From positions 2,564,501 through 2,628,500 of the forward strand of contig NZ_QTJP01000001.1 in NCBI RefSeq assembly GCF_003391115.1: a stretch of DNA of 64,000 nt, given 5' to 3'. Source of the DNA: Sphingomonas crusticola. GTDB lineage: Bacteria > Pseudomonadota > Alphaproteobacteria > Sphingomonadales > Sphingomonadaceae. Below the pieces are notes generated by a model. That model did no database searches, was not told the DNA's origin, and saw only the letters and a list, made by a program, of their open reading frames with translations. A program made the position numbers and the translations under genes. Shown piece after piece: positions 46,437-54,759 of this stretch; position 1 is the first letter of the stretch; each line of letters starts with the position of its first letter.

Positions 46437-46462
46437 AGCCCCTCCCCTTGACGGGAGGGGCT
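46437..46462. terminator. Hairpin after the oxidoreductase operon
   Basis: AGCCCCTCCC (46437-46446) pairs perfectly with GGGAGGGGCT (46453-46462) around CTTGAC. It begins eight bases after the stop of the second oxidoreductase gene, in a convergent gap. There is no T-run, so it may act as a stabilising stem or weak terminator for both strands. Confidence 0.65.
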
Positions 46463-46499
46463 GAGCCCAGCCCGGGCCTGCAAACCCGAAGGCGCGCCT

Positions 46500-46850
46500 C
46501 TAACCCTCGACCACCAACTCGGCCGTGGAACAACATTCCACCAGCTTGGCATAGGTCTCCGGGGCGATGTTGATGCATCCGCCAGTCACGCCCTGGCGCA
46601 GCGCGACCTGGTTCGATTCCAGCCGCTGTAGGCGACGTTCGCGCGGCGAGCCGAGCCATACCCGGTGGATCGCGAACAGATCGTCCGGATCCTCCTTGAA
46701 CGTCAGCACATCGCCGCCATAGCCCGGTGAAACCACATAACGCTGGGAGAGCTGGTAATGGCCGGGAGGGGTCGTGCTCCCCACTAGGGCCGGATAGCAT
46801 TGCCCGACGAAGCAGATCGTGGCCAGGCTCAGGCTGACCACGACGCTCAT
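46500..46850 (-). CDS. Small L,D-transpeptidase-like (YkuD) protein
   Basis: The start at 46850 overlaps the upstream stop as ATGA. The 116-residue product has a signal peptide (MSVVVSLSLATICFVGQCYP) and the YkuD core: VSPGYGGDVLTFKED, FAIHRVWLG (catalytic His region), and GVTGGCINI with the presumed nucleophile Cys near residue 91. YkuD enzymes form 3-3 peptidoglycan cross-links or anchor proteins; this is one of the shortest forms, nearer to the catalytic domain alone. Linkage to the Thr/Pro-repeat protein suggests that one handles or modifies the other in the envelope. Confidence 0.75.
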   Translation of the reverse strand: MSVVVSLSLATICFVGQCYPALVGSTTPPGHYQLSQRYVVSPGYGGDVLTFKEDPDDLFAIHRVWLGSPRERRLQRLESNQVALRQGVTGGCINIAPETYAKLVECCSTAELVVEG

Positions 46851-47725
46851 CGACGGATACGCTTCGGGGCGACTTCCATCACGACATTGTGCATCGTGCC
46901 GATCTCGCAATCGCGCAGCTGGATCGTGGTGATCATGCGCTGGTTGGAGCTCGACGAGCCCATGCCCGCCTGGCCCCAGCCGCCGCCACCGCCGCCGCCG
47001 CCGATCGCGACGTTGCGGTTGCTGGCCACCCCGACGACCGTGGTGAACATGATCACCTGATGCCCGAACAGCCGCTCGTCGCCATTGGCGAGGCGCTCGC
47101 GCCGGTAATCCATCACCATGCCATGCTGGTCACGATAGGGTTCCAGATCGTCGGACCATCCCTGATCGACCGATGCATTGCGCAGCAGGCCGATGAAGGT
47201 GCCGTTGACCTGCTGGCGCACGATATGCTGCAGCGGTCCGCACGCGGTCGTTTCCTTGATGATATTGCCGATCGCGAGCTGCGACGGCGGCGTCCCCGGA
47301 ACCACCGGCGGGATAAAGATCGCCTTCGATCGATAGCTGCTATGGTTGGATGCATCGATGCCGCTGTTGCTAGCATCGTTCGCCAGACTGTTATTGCCCG
47401 AGGTCGATGTCGTGGCCCCGACCGACGAGTTGCTGCCGGAGACGGCGCCCGCCGCGGCATTGGCCGCCGCTGCGGCGCTCACCGTAATCGGTCCCGTGCT
47501 GCTGCTCGAATCCCAGCTGCCGCCATTATCGGCCGTCGCGCCGGTAGGCGTGGTGGGCGTGGTGGGCGTCGTGGGTGTGGTCGGCGTCGATGGCGTGGTC
47601 GGCGTCGTTGGGTTTTGCGTGCCGCCCCCCGTGTGGAGCGGCTGGGAGTTACGCGTTGTCGCATGTGCCACGCCCGACAGCAGGCAAAGCGCGGCACCGG
47701 CCAGAAGTCTGGTCTTCGAAAGCAT
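46847..47725 (-). CDS. Exported Thr/Pro-repeat protein coupled to the transpeptidase
   Basis: A signal peptide (MLSKTRLLAGAALCLLSGVAH) is followed by a low-complexity linker of TTP and STP triplets (about residues 38-62), a Ser/Asn/Ala-rich stretch to residue 130, and a folded part (FIPPVVPGTPPSQLAIGNII, HIVRQQVNGTFIGLLRN, DERLFGHQVIMFTTVVGVA) with a run of nine Gly before SSSSNQRM. The Thr/Pro part resembles wall-spanning linkers. It precedes and overlaps the transpeptidase gene. No family recognised. Confidence 0.7.
   Translation of the reverse strand: MLSKTRLLAGAALCLLSGVAHATTRNSQPLHTGGGTQNPTTPTTPSTPTTPTTPTTPTTPTGATADNGGSWDSSSSTGPITVSAAAAANAAAGAVSGSNSSVGATTSTSGNNSLANDASNSGIDASNHSSYRSKAIFIPPVVPGTPPSQLAIGNIIKETTACGPLQHIVRQQVNGTFIGLLRNASVDQGWSDDLEPYRDQHGMVMDYRRERLANGDERLFGHQVIMFTTVVGVASNRNVAIGGGGGGGGWGQAGMGSSSSNQRMITTIQLRDCEIGTMHNVVMEVAPKRIRR
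47547..47616. repeat. Short tandem repeat coding for Thr-Thr-Pro
   Basis: About eight 9-base units of the type GTGGGCGTC/GTGGGCGTG on the plus strand encode the TTP/STP repeat of the exported protein. Such units can change in number between strains. Confidence 0.6.
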
Positions 47726-48011
47726 GATTTAGAACCAATCTGAATGTAATTGTTAGCGCACAACATTGCAGTGCAGCATAAGGTTCAATAAATATTTTCA
47801 ATAAAATTAAATAGATGCCAGTTAACAACATAGGTTGCATTTTGCACTTATCGGCGCCGATATCTCGCCAATATGGATCAATAACTTCGGCGTTGTAGAA
47901 TGTTGGTATGGGCAGGGTTCGTCTCGTCCATGCGAGGCTTGCGGTCCGGTGCGCCAAAAGGACGCCCTCGGCCGCGATGATAGCGCCGTCGCGCTAGGCT
48001 GCCCTTCCGCC

Positions 48012-48272
48012 TTAGCCCGCCGTTCTGACCAGCTCGACGATTTCGAACTGATAGCTTTCCCATCCCCGCGCCGCGGCCGCGTCGGCGGTCGCGCCCCGCT
48101 TGCGCTTGGCCTCGGTCAGCGATTTGGTGTGACCCCAGAATACCTCGGTACGTCCGCCATCGAGATATGCGACGATCCGCCAATAATGGGTGAAATCCGT
48201 CGCCGTCGGCCCGATGGTCTTGACGTAGCCATCCGCTAGGGTCGCGGTCAGATAATATTTCCTCTTCGCCAT
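48012..48272 (-). CDS. Small hypothetical protein, 86 aa
   Basis: The product is compact and mixed alpha/beta: KYYLTATLADGYVKTIGPTA, FTHYWRIVAYLDGG, EVFWGHTKSLTEAKRKRGAT, and YQFEIVELV at the end. It looks like a real folded protein (strand pattern with conserved-looking Trp and Tyr), but I recognise no family. It is followed upstream by the TMEM175-type gene on the same strand with a 40-base gap, so the two may share a transcript. Confidence 0.5.
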   Translation of the reverse strand: MAKRKYYLTATLADGYVKTIGPTATDFTHYWRIVAYLDGGRTEVFWGHTKSLTEAKRKRGATADAAAARGWESYQFEIVELVRTAG

Positions 48273-48312
48273 TGCGGGAGCCGATTGCCTCTTCGCAGCA
48301 GGTGGGTCCAGC

Positions 48313-48948
48313 CTATCTGCGCCCTTCCCGGATCCGGCCCAGCATCAGCCGCCATAGGGGGATGGTCGCCAGCGCGACCTGCCCCAGCACCGGTATCGCG
48401 ATGCTGATCAGCATCGCCGTCGCCGCTCCCAGGATCACCGCCAAACCGCGTTCGCGGGTCATGGCAACCAATTCGGGTGAGGCGGTCTCGCCCACCACCG
48501 GCGGACTGGTCGCGATCGCCTGCAGCCGCCGATTTAAAATCGCCGCGATCAGCAGCCACGCGCAATAGCAGAAGATCGGGACGCGCATCATCGGATTGGC
48601 GCTGGTGAAGGCCGTGAAGAACGGCACGGCCGCGATCGCCGCGAGCAGCATCAGATTGGGCCACACCAGGCGCGGCGAATAATGCGCAGCCAGCGACAGC
48701 GTCCGATGATGTCCCGCCCAGAAGAAGCCGATCACGAAGAAGGAAATGAAGAAGCCGATGAAATGCGGCGTGAGCGCGATCAGCGCAGCCCAATAATTCC
48801 AGTCCGGCGAGCCACGCGGCAATATCGGGGCGTGGAGCTCGATCACCAGCAACGTGATCACGATCGCGAACACCGCGTCCGAAAAGAAGATTAGCCGCTC
48901 GAGACCATGTTCCGGCCCATGCGCCACCGTCGATTCCCTGCCACCCAC
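48313..48948 (-). CDS. TMEM175-family (DUF1211) potassium channel-like protein
   Basis: The 211-residue protein starts at GTG and has about six hydrophobic spans. The family signature is in the first helix: LIFFSDAVFAIVITLLVIEL (R-x-x-x-F-S-D-A-V-F-A-I). Bacterial TMEM175 proteins are K+-selective channels built without the usual selectivity filter. This gives the window a third potassium-linked protein besides Kdp and Kup. Its GTG lies 51 bases before the neighbouring phosphotransferase stop. Confidence 0.82.
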   Translation of the reverse strand: MGGRESTVAHGPEHGLERLIFFSDAVFAIVITLLVIELHAPILPRGSPDWNYWAALIALTPHFIGFFISFFVIGFFWAGHHRTLSLAAHYSPRLVWPNLMLLAAIAAVPFFTAFTSANPMMRVPIFCYCAWLLIAAILNRRLQAIATSPPVVGETASPELVAMTRERGLAVILGAATAMLISIAIPVLGQVALATIPLWRLMLGRIREGRR

Positions 48949-49011
48949 CCGCTGCCCCCTCAGACCGGTCGGGTTGTTATTGCGATCCGGCGCGCACCCT
49001 GTCCACCCGGC

Positions 49012-49764
49012 TTATGGCGCGAGCCGGCCGTCCGCGATCGCCTCGGGCTCGAACGGGAACAGGATCTTGGGGTCCGGCACGTCGATCGCGGCGACGATAT
49101 CCGCCGGCGCCACCCGCTGGATCAGATGGCGGATGATGGCGAGGCGGGCCGGCTTCTTGTGGTCGGCGCGCACGCAATGCCACGGCGCGATCGAATTGTG
49201 CGTACGCTCCAGCATCGTGTTGCGCGCGGCCGAATATTCCTTCCACTTCTTCTGCGCGACGGTATCCAGATCGGAGACTTTGAGCGCCTTCAGCGGATCG
49301 GTGCGGCGCGCATTGAGCCGCTCGGCCTGCTCCTTCTTGGAAATGTCGAGCCACAGCTTCACCAGCGTGATGCCGCTCTCGACCAGCATCCGCTCGAAAT
49401 CGGGGGCGTCGCGCAGGAATTCGGCCTGCTGCGACGGCGTCGAAAAGCCCATCACCGTCTCGACCCCGGCGCGGTTGTACCAGGAGCGGTTGAAGATCAC
49501 GAGCTCGCCTGCCGCCGGCAGATGCGCCGCATAACGCTGGAAATACCATTGCGAGGTTTCGCGGTCGGATGGCTTGGGCAGCGCCACCACGCGCGTGTTG
49601 CGCGGGCTCAGATGCTCGGTGATGCGCTTGATGCTGCCATCCTTGCCGGCGCCGTCGCGGCCTTCCATCACCAAAATCGTGCGCGCGCCGCTCGCCATCA
49701 ACGCCTGCTGGGTCCGCACCAGCGCGCATTGGAGTTCGATCAGCTCTTTTTTGTAACCACTCAT
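49012..49764 (-). CDS. ppk2: Polyphosphate kinase 2 (PPK2)
   Basis: The start at 49764 drops ten poorly patterned residues. The 250-residue enzyme has the PPK2 P-loop EGRDGAGKDGSIKRI, PSDRETSQWYFQRY, FNRSWYNRAGVE (Walker B and lid) and DPLKALKVSDLD. This matches the short, single-domain class that uses polyphosphate to phosphorylate nucleoside diphosphates or monophosphates. The direction in the cell depends on polyphosphate levels. It is convergent with nothing and divergent from the HTH-VOC gene. Confidence 0.93.
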   Translation of the reverse strand: MSGYKKELIELQCALVRTQQALMASGARTILVMEGRDGAGKDGSIKRITEHLSPRNTRVVALPKPSDRETSQWYFQRYAAHLPAAGELVIFNRSWYNRAGVETVMGFSTPSQQAEFLRDAPDFERMLVESGITLVKLWLDISKKEQAERLNARRTDPLKALKVSDLDTVAQKKWKEYSAARNTMLERTHNSIAPWHCVRADHKKPARLAIIRHLIQRVAPADIVAAIDVPDPKILFPFEPEAIADGRLAP

Positions 49765-49842
49765 TCCAGGGGGGTGACCCTTCGCGCGCGGCAAATCAAG
49801 GGCGGGGAGGGAAAATGCGCCTCAGCCGCGTTATGGAGAGGC

Positions 49843-50457
49843 ATGAGCAAGCGCCCCCGCGGTCGGCCTCCTTATGCCGATATCCTGACAGCCGCCGAAT
49901 GGCGCGTCGTCGAGGCGGTGCGTCATGGTGCCACCAACGCCGAGATCGCCGCGCGTCAGGGCGTAAGCCGCGATGCAGTCAAATTTCATATTACCAACGC
50001 GCTGCAGAAACTGGGTCTGCAGCGGCGCGCCGAGTTGCGTCACTGGGATGGCGTACGGCGCGACAGCAAGCTTCATCGAAAGGGGGAGCCCATGGCGTCA
50101 GACATCAAGCTTGGCCCGCTCGGCCAGGTCGCGCGCAGCGTTCGGAATATCGAGGCGTCGACATCATGGTATCGCGACGTGCTCGGGCTTACCCACCTAT
50201 ATTCCTTTGGAAAGCTCGCTTTCTTGGATTGCGGCGGCCTGCGGCTGTTCCTGTCCGAAGGGGAAGGGGCTGCCGATTCGATCCTCTATTTCCGCGTGCC
50301 GGACATCCATGCCGCGCATAAGCAGTTGGCGGACCGCGGTATCGAATTTCTCGATGCGCCGCACATGATCCATCGCCACTCCGACGGGACGGAGGAATGG
50401 ATGGCTTTCTTCAAGGACGACGAAGGCCGGCCGCTGGCGATCATGGCGCAGGCCTGA
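49843..50457 (+). CDS. LuxR-type HTH fused to a VOC (glyoxalase) domain
   Basis: An ATG after GGAGAGGC gives 204 residues. Residues about 15-68 are a LuxR/GerE-type helix-turn-helix (TAAEWRVVEAVRHGATNAEIA, SRDAVKFHITNALQKLGL). Residues 92-204 are a VOC domain: LGQVARSVRNIEASTSWYRDV, LFLSEGEGA, YFRVPDIHAAHKQL and EWMAFFKDDEGRPLAI. The expected Glu and His metal ligands are only partly kept, so the VOC part may bind a ligand rather than catalyse. This looks like a regulator that senses through a VOC fold. Target genes unknown. Confidence 0.85.
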   Translation: MSKRPRGRPPYADILTAAEWRVVEAVRHGATNAEIAARQGVSRDAVKFHITNALQKLGLQRRAELRHWDGVRRDSKLHRKGEPMASDIKLGPLGQVARSVRNIEASTSWYRDVLGLTHLYSFGKLAFLDCGGLRLFLSEGEGAADSILYFRVPDIHAAHKQLADRGIEFLDAPHMIHRHSDGTEEWMAFFKDDEGRPLAIMAQA

Positions 50458-50466
50458 TCGCTTTGG

Positions 50467-52122
50467 TCAGCGGCAGGTCGCCGCCACCATTACTAGGCAT
50501 TTGCCATCGACCTGCGGCGCTGCCACCCCGGTGACCGCCGCCAGCGTCGGCGCGATGTCGACCGTCTCGATCGGCTCTGGGCGCTGCGCGGCCCCAACCC
50601 CCGGCCACCAGAACAGGATCGGCACGCGCCGGTCATAATCCCACGGGCTGCCATGGCCCGCGACGCCATCGCCGGGCGCGCGCGGCATGCCGACGCTGGC
50701 ATATTGCAGCAGCTGCACCTGGATATCGCCGCTGCGCTCCTTGTCGTAGCTTTCGTGGAAGCGCTCCACGATCGAGAGCTGGTCGGCAGTCGTGCCCGGA
50801 GCGGGCACCGCCGCCGCGGTCTCGTCGGCGGTGAACACGGCCGCCACCTCGGGCCGTTGCTTGAGCCAGGCGACCGCCGCATCGCGCACCTTCGCCCGCA
50901 AGGCCTCGTCGGGGCCGACATTGACGGTCAATTGCTGCGGATCGTCGCCGACGATCGGCTCGAAGGCCAGGCCCAATTGCGTCTTCATCGCATCGTTGAG
51001 CGCCTTGACGAACGCGGCCGGATCGATGCGCCGCGCGTCGACGCCATGCTCGCTCGCGCGCTCGGCCGCATCGATGCCGCCATGGTCGGCGGTGAGCGCC
51101 ACCACATAGGGCACGCCCAGGCTGTCCAGCTTGGCGAGGAATGCCCCCAGAGCCTGGTCGAGCGCCGCCATCTGCACGCACATTTCGGCGCCGCCATTGC
51201 CGTAGCGATGGCCGATATAATCGGTCGAGGACAGGCTGACCGCGAGCAGGTCGGTCGCCGGGCCATGGCCGAGCTTGAGCCGATCGATCGTCTGATCCGC
51301 GAAGTCGAGCGTCATCGGGTCGAAGATCGGCGAGACGCGCAGCTGATCCTGGAAATCGGCGCTGCCGAGAAAATCGCCGCTCTCGGCGGTGAGCGACAGA
51401 TCGGGCGGGACCTTGCCCGATATCGCCAGCTTGCCGAACAGATGCGGCTGGGCCAGCGCCTGGCAGGCAGCGGAAACGTCGCTCGGCCACAGCTTCGGCG
51501 GCGCGGCTTTCCAGCGCGCGAACAGCGCCTGATCGAACGTCGCCGCCGGCCCGGTGACGTCCGCGGTGGCGGGCCCGGCATAGGATGAGGTGGTGAAGCC
51601 GATCCCGTCCTTCCACCAATAGACCGCATCCGCCTTGTGCCCACCCAGCATGATCGCGGCGCGATCCTTGCCGGAGATGGAGACGACGCGGGCCTGCGGC
51701 TGTGCCTGCTTGAGCCAGTCGCCGAAGGTCGAAACCCGCAAATTCTGCGGGCCGCGCGCATCCGGATCGGCGGTGCCGCGCACGGCCACGCAATAGACGC
51801 TCGATCCGCTCTTCGCGTCGAACCAGCTGTTGGCGACGATACCGGTCGCGGCCGGGTGGCGGCCGGTGAGGATGGTCGAATGGCCGGGGCAGGTCTCGGT
51901 CGCGGCATGGCTTTGATAGCCGGTGAAGGCGATGCCGTCGCCGAGCCGCCTGAGCCCGCCGGTGAAGCTTGGGCGATAGCGCTGGAACAACTCGGCCGAG
52001 AATTGGTCGACCGCGATCGCCACCACCAATTTGGGCTGGGGCGGCGCGGCCTGGGCTGTCGCGCCCGCCCAATTGCCGGCGGCGAGCCACGCTGCCGCAA
52101 ACCAAATTCCCAGCCGCGTCAT
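50467..52122 (-). CDS. Exported alkaline phosphatase superfamily protein (PafA-like)
   Basis: The ATG at 52122 follows CGGGAGATTGTGG. A signal peptide ends near ATAQAAP. The core has AIAVDQFSAELFQRY (metal Asp), ETCPGHSTILTGRHPAATGI (nucleophile Thr or Ser region), GKDRAAIMLGGHKADAVYW, STDYIGHRYG, VALTADHGGIDAA and GHGSPWDYDRRVPI with metal His. This pattern fits PafA-like phosphatases of the type I phosphodiesterase/nucleotide pyrophosphatase fold, which free phosphate from monoesters in the periplasm. Its stop is nine bases from the stop of the convergent HTH-VOC gene. Confidence 0.9.
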   Translation of the reverse strand: MTRLGIWFAAAWLAAGNWAGATAQAAPPQPKLVVAIAVDQFSAELFQRYRPSFTGGLRRLGDGIAFTGYQSHAATETCPGHSTILTGRHPAATGIVANSWFDAKSGSSVYCVAVRGTADPDARGPQNLRVSTFGDWLKQAQPQARVVSISGKDRAAIMLGGHKADAVYWWKDGIGFTTSSYAGPATADVTGPAATFDQALFARWKAAPPKLWPSDVSAACQALAQPHLFGKLAISGKVPPDLSLTAESGDFLGSADFQDQLRVSPIFDPMTLDFADQTIDRLKLGHGPATDLLAVSLSSTDYIGHRYGNGGAEMCVQMAALDQALGAFLAKLDSLGVPYVVALTADHGGIDAAERASEHGVDARRIDPAAFVKALNDAMKTQLGLAFEPIVGDDPQQLTVNVGPDEALRAKVRDAAVAWLKQRPEVAAVFTADETAAAVPAPGTTADQLSIVERFHESYDKERSGDIQVQLLQYASVGMPRAPGDGVAGHGSPWDYDRRVPILFWWPGVGAAQRPEPIETVDIAPTLAAVTGVAAPQVDGKCLVMVAATCR

Positions 52123-52210
52123 CCACAATCTCCCGGAGAATAAGCCTCGTTCGCGCGACTATGTTGCGGATCGATGACGCTAGCCGTTTTCCATTTTCGC
52201 AGCGCGGCCT

Positions 52211-53788
52211 ATGCAGCGCGTCATGACGATCAGAATGCTCGCCTTGCTGGGCGGTTTTTGCGCCGCCTTACTGCCCGCTCACGCTTCGGGCGCGACCGCC
52301 GACCTCCTGATCCGCGGCGGAACGATCTATACCGGATCGGATGCGCCGTTTGTCGGCGATGTCGCCGTCAGCGGCGATCGCATCACCGCGGTCGGCCGCC
52401 GCTTGAAGGTCCAGGCGCGTCGCACGATCGACGCTGCCGGCAAGATCGTCGCGCCCGGCTTCATCGATCCGCATACCCATATGGGGGGCGATCTTGCGTC
52501 GGCCGATTCGCAGAAACGCCTGGTGCCGGCCTTCCTGATGCAGGGCGTGACCACCGCCTTCATCGGCAATGACGGCGGTGGCGCGATCGATGTTGCCAAG
52601 GTGCTCGGCAATGCCCGCACCCGTCCGGTGGGCATCAACTACGCCACCTATACCGGCTTCGGCACGATCCGGGAGAAGGTCGTCGGCGAAGCCGATCGCG
52701 CGCCGACGACCGCCGAGCTGGCGCGGATGAAGGCGATGGTGGCGGACGCCATGTGCCACGGCGCGCTCGGCCTTTCGACCGGCCTGTTCTATGCGCCGCA
52801 AAGCTTCTCCAAGACCGACGAGGTGGTGGCGTTGGCGGCCGAGGCGGCCAGGCGCGGCGGCATTTATGACAGCCACATTCGCGACGAATCCTCCTACACG
52901 GTCGGGCTGAAGGCCGCGATCGACGAGGCGATCGCGATCGGACGCGAGGCCCATATCCCGATCCATATCTCGCACATCAAGGCGCTCGGCGTGGACGTGC
53001 AGGGTGAGGCGCCGGAGATCATCGCCAGGGTCGAGGCCGCGCAACGCGAGGGCATCGACGTCACCGCCAGCCAATATCCCTGGTCGGCCAGCGGCACGAG
53101 CCTGGTCGCCTCGCTCATGCCGCTTTGGGCGCAGGACGGCGGCCGCACCGCTTTGGTCAAGCGGTTCGACGATCCCGCGCTGCAGGGCCGTCTGCGCGCC
53201 GGCATCGTCGAGAATCTGCGCAAGCGCGGCGGCCCCGAAAAGCTGCTGATCGTCGAAGGCCCGTTCAGGAACTACACGCTGGCCGAGGTCGCCAGGGCCC
53301 ATGCGATGGACCCGGTTGCCGCCGCCATCGCCGTGATCCGCATCGCCGATCCCGGCACCGTCTCGTTCAATCAGAGCGAAGGCGATATCGCCGCCTTCAT
53401 GCGCCGGCCATGGGTGATGACCGATTCCGACGCGTCGACCGGCCATCCCCGCGTCTACGGCACGTTCGCCCGCAAATATGCCAAATATGCCGTCGCCGAT
53501 CACGTCATCACGGTGCGCGAATTCATCGAACGGAGCTCCGCGCTTACGGCCGACTGGTTCCATCTCGCAGGGCGCGGGCACCTGAAAGCCGGCGCCTTTG
53601 CCGACATTGTCGTGTTCGATCCCAGGACCTATGCGGCGCGCGCCACCTATCAGCAGCCGACCTTGCTTGCCGCCGGCGTGCAGACCGTGCTCGTCAACGG
53701 CGTGGTCGCGGTTGATCATGGTGCGTTAACCGGCCGTGCGGCAGGGCGCGCCTTGCCGCATCGTCCCACGGCCGGGACGTGCCCTTAA
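52211..53788 (+). CDS. N-acyl-D-amino-acid deacylase (D-aminoacylase)
   Basis: A signal peptide (MTIRMLALLGGFCAALLPAHA) precedes an amidohydrolase fold: ADLLIRGGTIYTGS, APGFIDPHTHMGGD (metal H-x-H), GALGLSTGLFYAP, YDSHIRDESSYTVG, IHISHIKALG, and MTDSDASTGHPR (catalytic Asp). This is the D-aminoacylase branch, which removes an acyl group from N-acyl-D-amino acids in the envelope. It fits the other D-amino-acid and peptidoglycan-related functions of this half of the window. The downstream PhyH gene overlaps the 3' end. Confidence 0.92.
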   Translation: MQRVMTIRMLALLGGFCAALLPAHASGATADLLIRGGTIYTGSDAPFVGDVAVSGDRITAVGRRLKVQARRTIDAAGKIVAPGFIDPHTHMGGDLASADSQKRLVPAFLMQGVTTAFIGNDGGGAIDVAKVLGNARTRPVGINYATYTGFGTIREKVVGEADRAPTTAELARMKAMVADAMCHGALGLSTGLFYAPQSFSKTDEVVALAAEAARRGGIYDSHIRDESSYTVGLKAAIDEAIAIGREAHIPIHISHIKALGVDVQGEAPEIIARVEAAQREGIDVTASQYPWSASGTSLVASLMPLWAQDGGRTALVKRFDDPALQGRLRAGIVENLRKRGGPEKLLIVEGPFRNYTLAEVARAHAMDPVAAAIAVIRIADPGTVSFNQSEGDIAAFMRRPWVMTDSDASTGHPRVYGTFARKYAKYAVADHVITVREFIERSSALTADWFHLAGRGHLKAGAFADIVVFDPRTYAARATYQQPTLLAAGVQTVLVNGVVAVDHGALTGRAAGRALPHRPTAGTCP

Positions 53789-53808
53789 GTCTGTCCCAGG
53801 AGATGATC

Positions 53809-54657
53809 GTGGGTGTTCAACAGCGTATCGACCGACAAGACATCGTCGCCGACTATCGCCGCGACGGTTATGCGATCGTGCGCGGCCTGTTCAGCGCCGA
53901 CGAAATCGCCGGGATCGGTCTCGCGATCGACCGCGTCCATGCCGAAGGCGTCGCCCATGGCCGCAGTTTCCGCCACGGCAATCTGTTCTACAATGTCGCG
54001 CCGGGCGAGCCGCCGCTGGTGCGGATGGCGCAATGGATCGCCTATCACCAGCCGGTGCTCAACGCCGTCCGCCTCGATCCGCGGATAGAGCGGACGCTGG
54101 CGCCCCTGATCGGGCACGATCTCAAGCAGATCATCAACCAGATCCACTGGAAGACGCCGGGCGCCAAAGGCGACTTCGCCTGGCACCAGGACAGCCGTTT
54201 TCGGCTGCCGGCGGACGCCTATCGCAACCTCGCCACCTCCTACATCCAGACCGGCCTTGCGATCGATCCGCACACGCCCGAATCCGGTTGCATGAAGTTC
54301 ATCCGCGGCAGCCACCGCCACGGCGATCTCGATCTCGACACGACCGCCGAGGTGCTCGGCAGATCGATGAACGATAATGTGCTGGAGCGGGCCGGCCTGT
54401 CCGCCGACGATCTGGTCGAGGTCGTGCTCGATCCCGGCGATTTCGCGTTGTGGAGCCCCTATCTGGTGCACGGATCGGGCGCGAACCATTCCGATCATCA
54501 GCGCCGCCTCTACATCAACGGCTACGTCCGCGCCGCCGATTGCGACCGCGGCGAATGGGCCTTCCGCGATGGCGTGCCGGTCCCGTTCGGCCCCGAGCAG
54601 GCGCTCGTTCATTACGAAGCGCTGCGCGAGCACCCGGAGCCGCATTACGTCGACTGA
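53809..54657 (+). CDS. Phytanoyl-CoA dioxygenase (PhyH) family protein
   Basis: The frame opens inside the deacylase gene (53779), but CCCAGGAG then ATGATC GTG best fits a GTG start at 53809. The protein has the PhyH pattern: DYRRDGYAIVRGLFSADEI at the N-terminus, FAWHQDSR with iron-binding H-x-D, PHTPESGCMKFIRGSH, and WSPYLVHGSGANHSD with the distal His. These Fe(II)/2-oxoglutarate enzymes hydroxylate varied substrates. Its close link with a D-aminoacylase suggests an amino-acid-derived substrate, as inference only. Confidence 0.85.
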   Translation: MGVQQRIDRQDIVADYRRDGYAIVRGLFSADEIAGIGLAIDRVHAEGVAHGRSFRHGNLFYNVAPGEPPLVRMAQWIAYHQPVLNAVRLDPRIERTLAPLIGHDLKQIINQIHWKTPGAKGDFAWHQDSRFRLPADAYRNLATSYIQTGLAIDPHTPESGCMKFIRGSHRHGDLDLDTTAEVLGRSMNDNVLERAGLSADDLVEVVLDPGDFALWSPYLVHGSGANHSDHQRRLYINGYVRAADCDRGEWAFRDGVPVPFGPEQALVHYEALREHPEPHYVD

Positions 54658-54663
54658 TCCTTT

Positions 54664-54744
54664 CCGTTCGCCCTGAGCTTGTCGAAGGGCCGTTCTTCTT
54701 GTCCGAAAGAAAGGACAGTGCTTCGACAGGCTCAGCACGAACGG
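54664..54744. repeat. Long imperfect palindrome (sphingomonad interspersed repeat)
   Basis: The left arm (CCGTTCGCCCTGAGCTTGTC, continuing GAAGGGC...GTCC) and right arm (GGACAGTGCTTCGACAGGCT, continuing CAGCACGAACGG) are inverted copies around a short A-rich centre. The unit with TGAGC-TGTCGAAG is a well-known dispersed intergenic repeat of sphingomonads. It lies between two convergent genes and can act as a terminator for both. Confidence 0.75.
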
Positions 54745-54759
54745 CAATTTTAACGCGTT

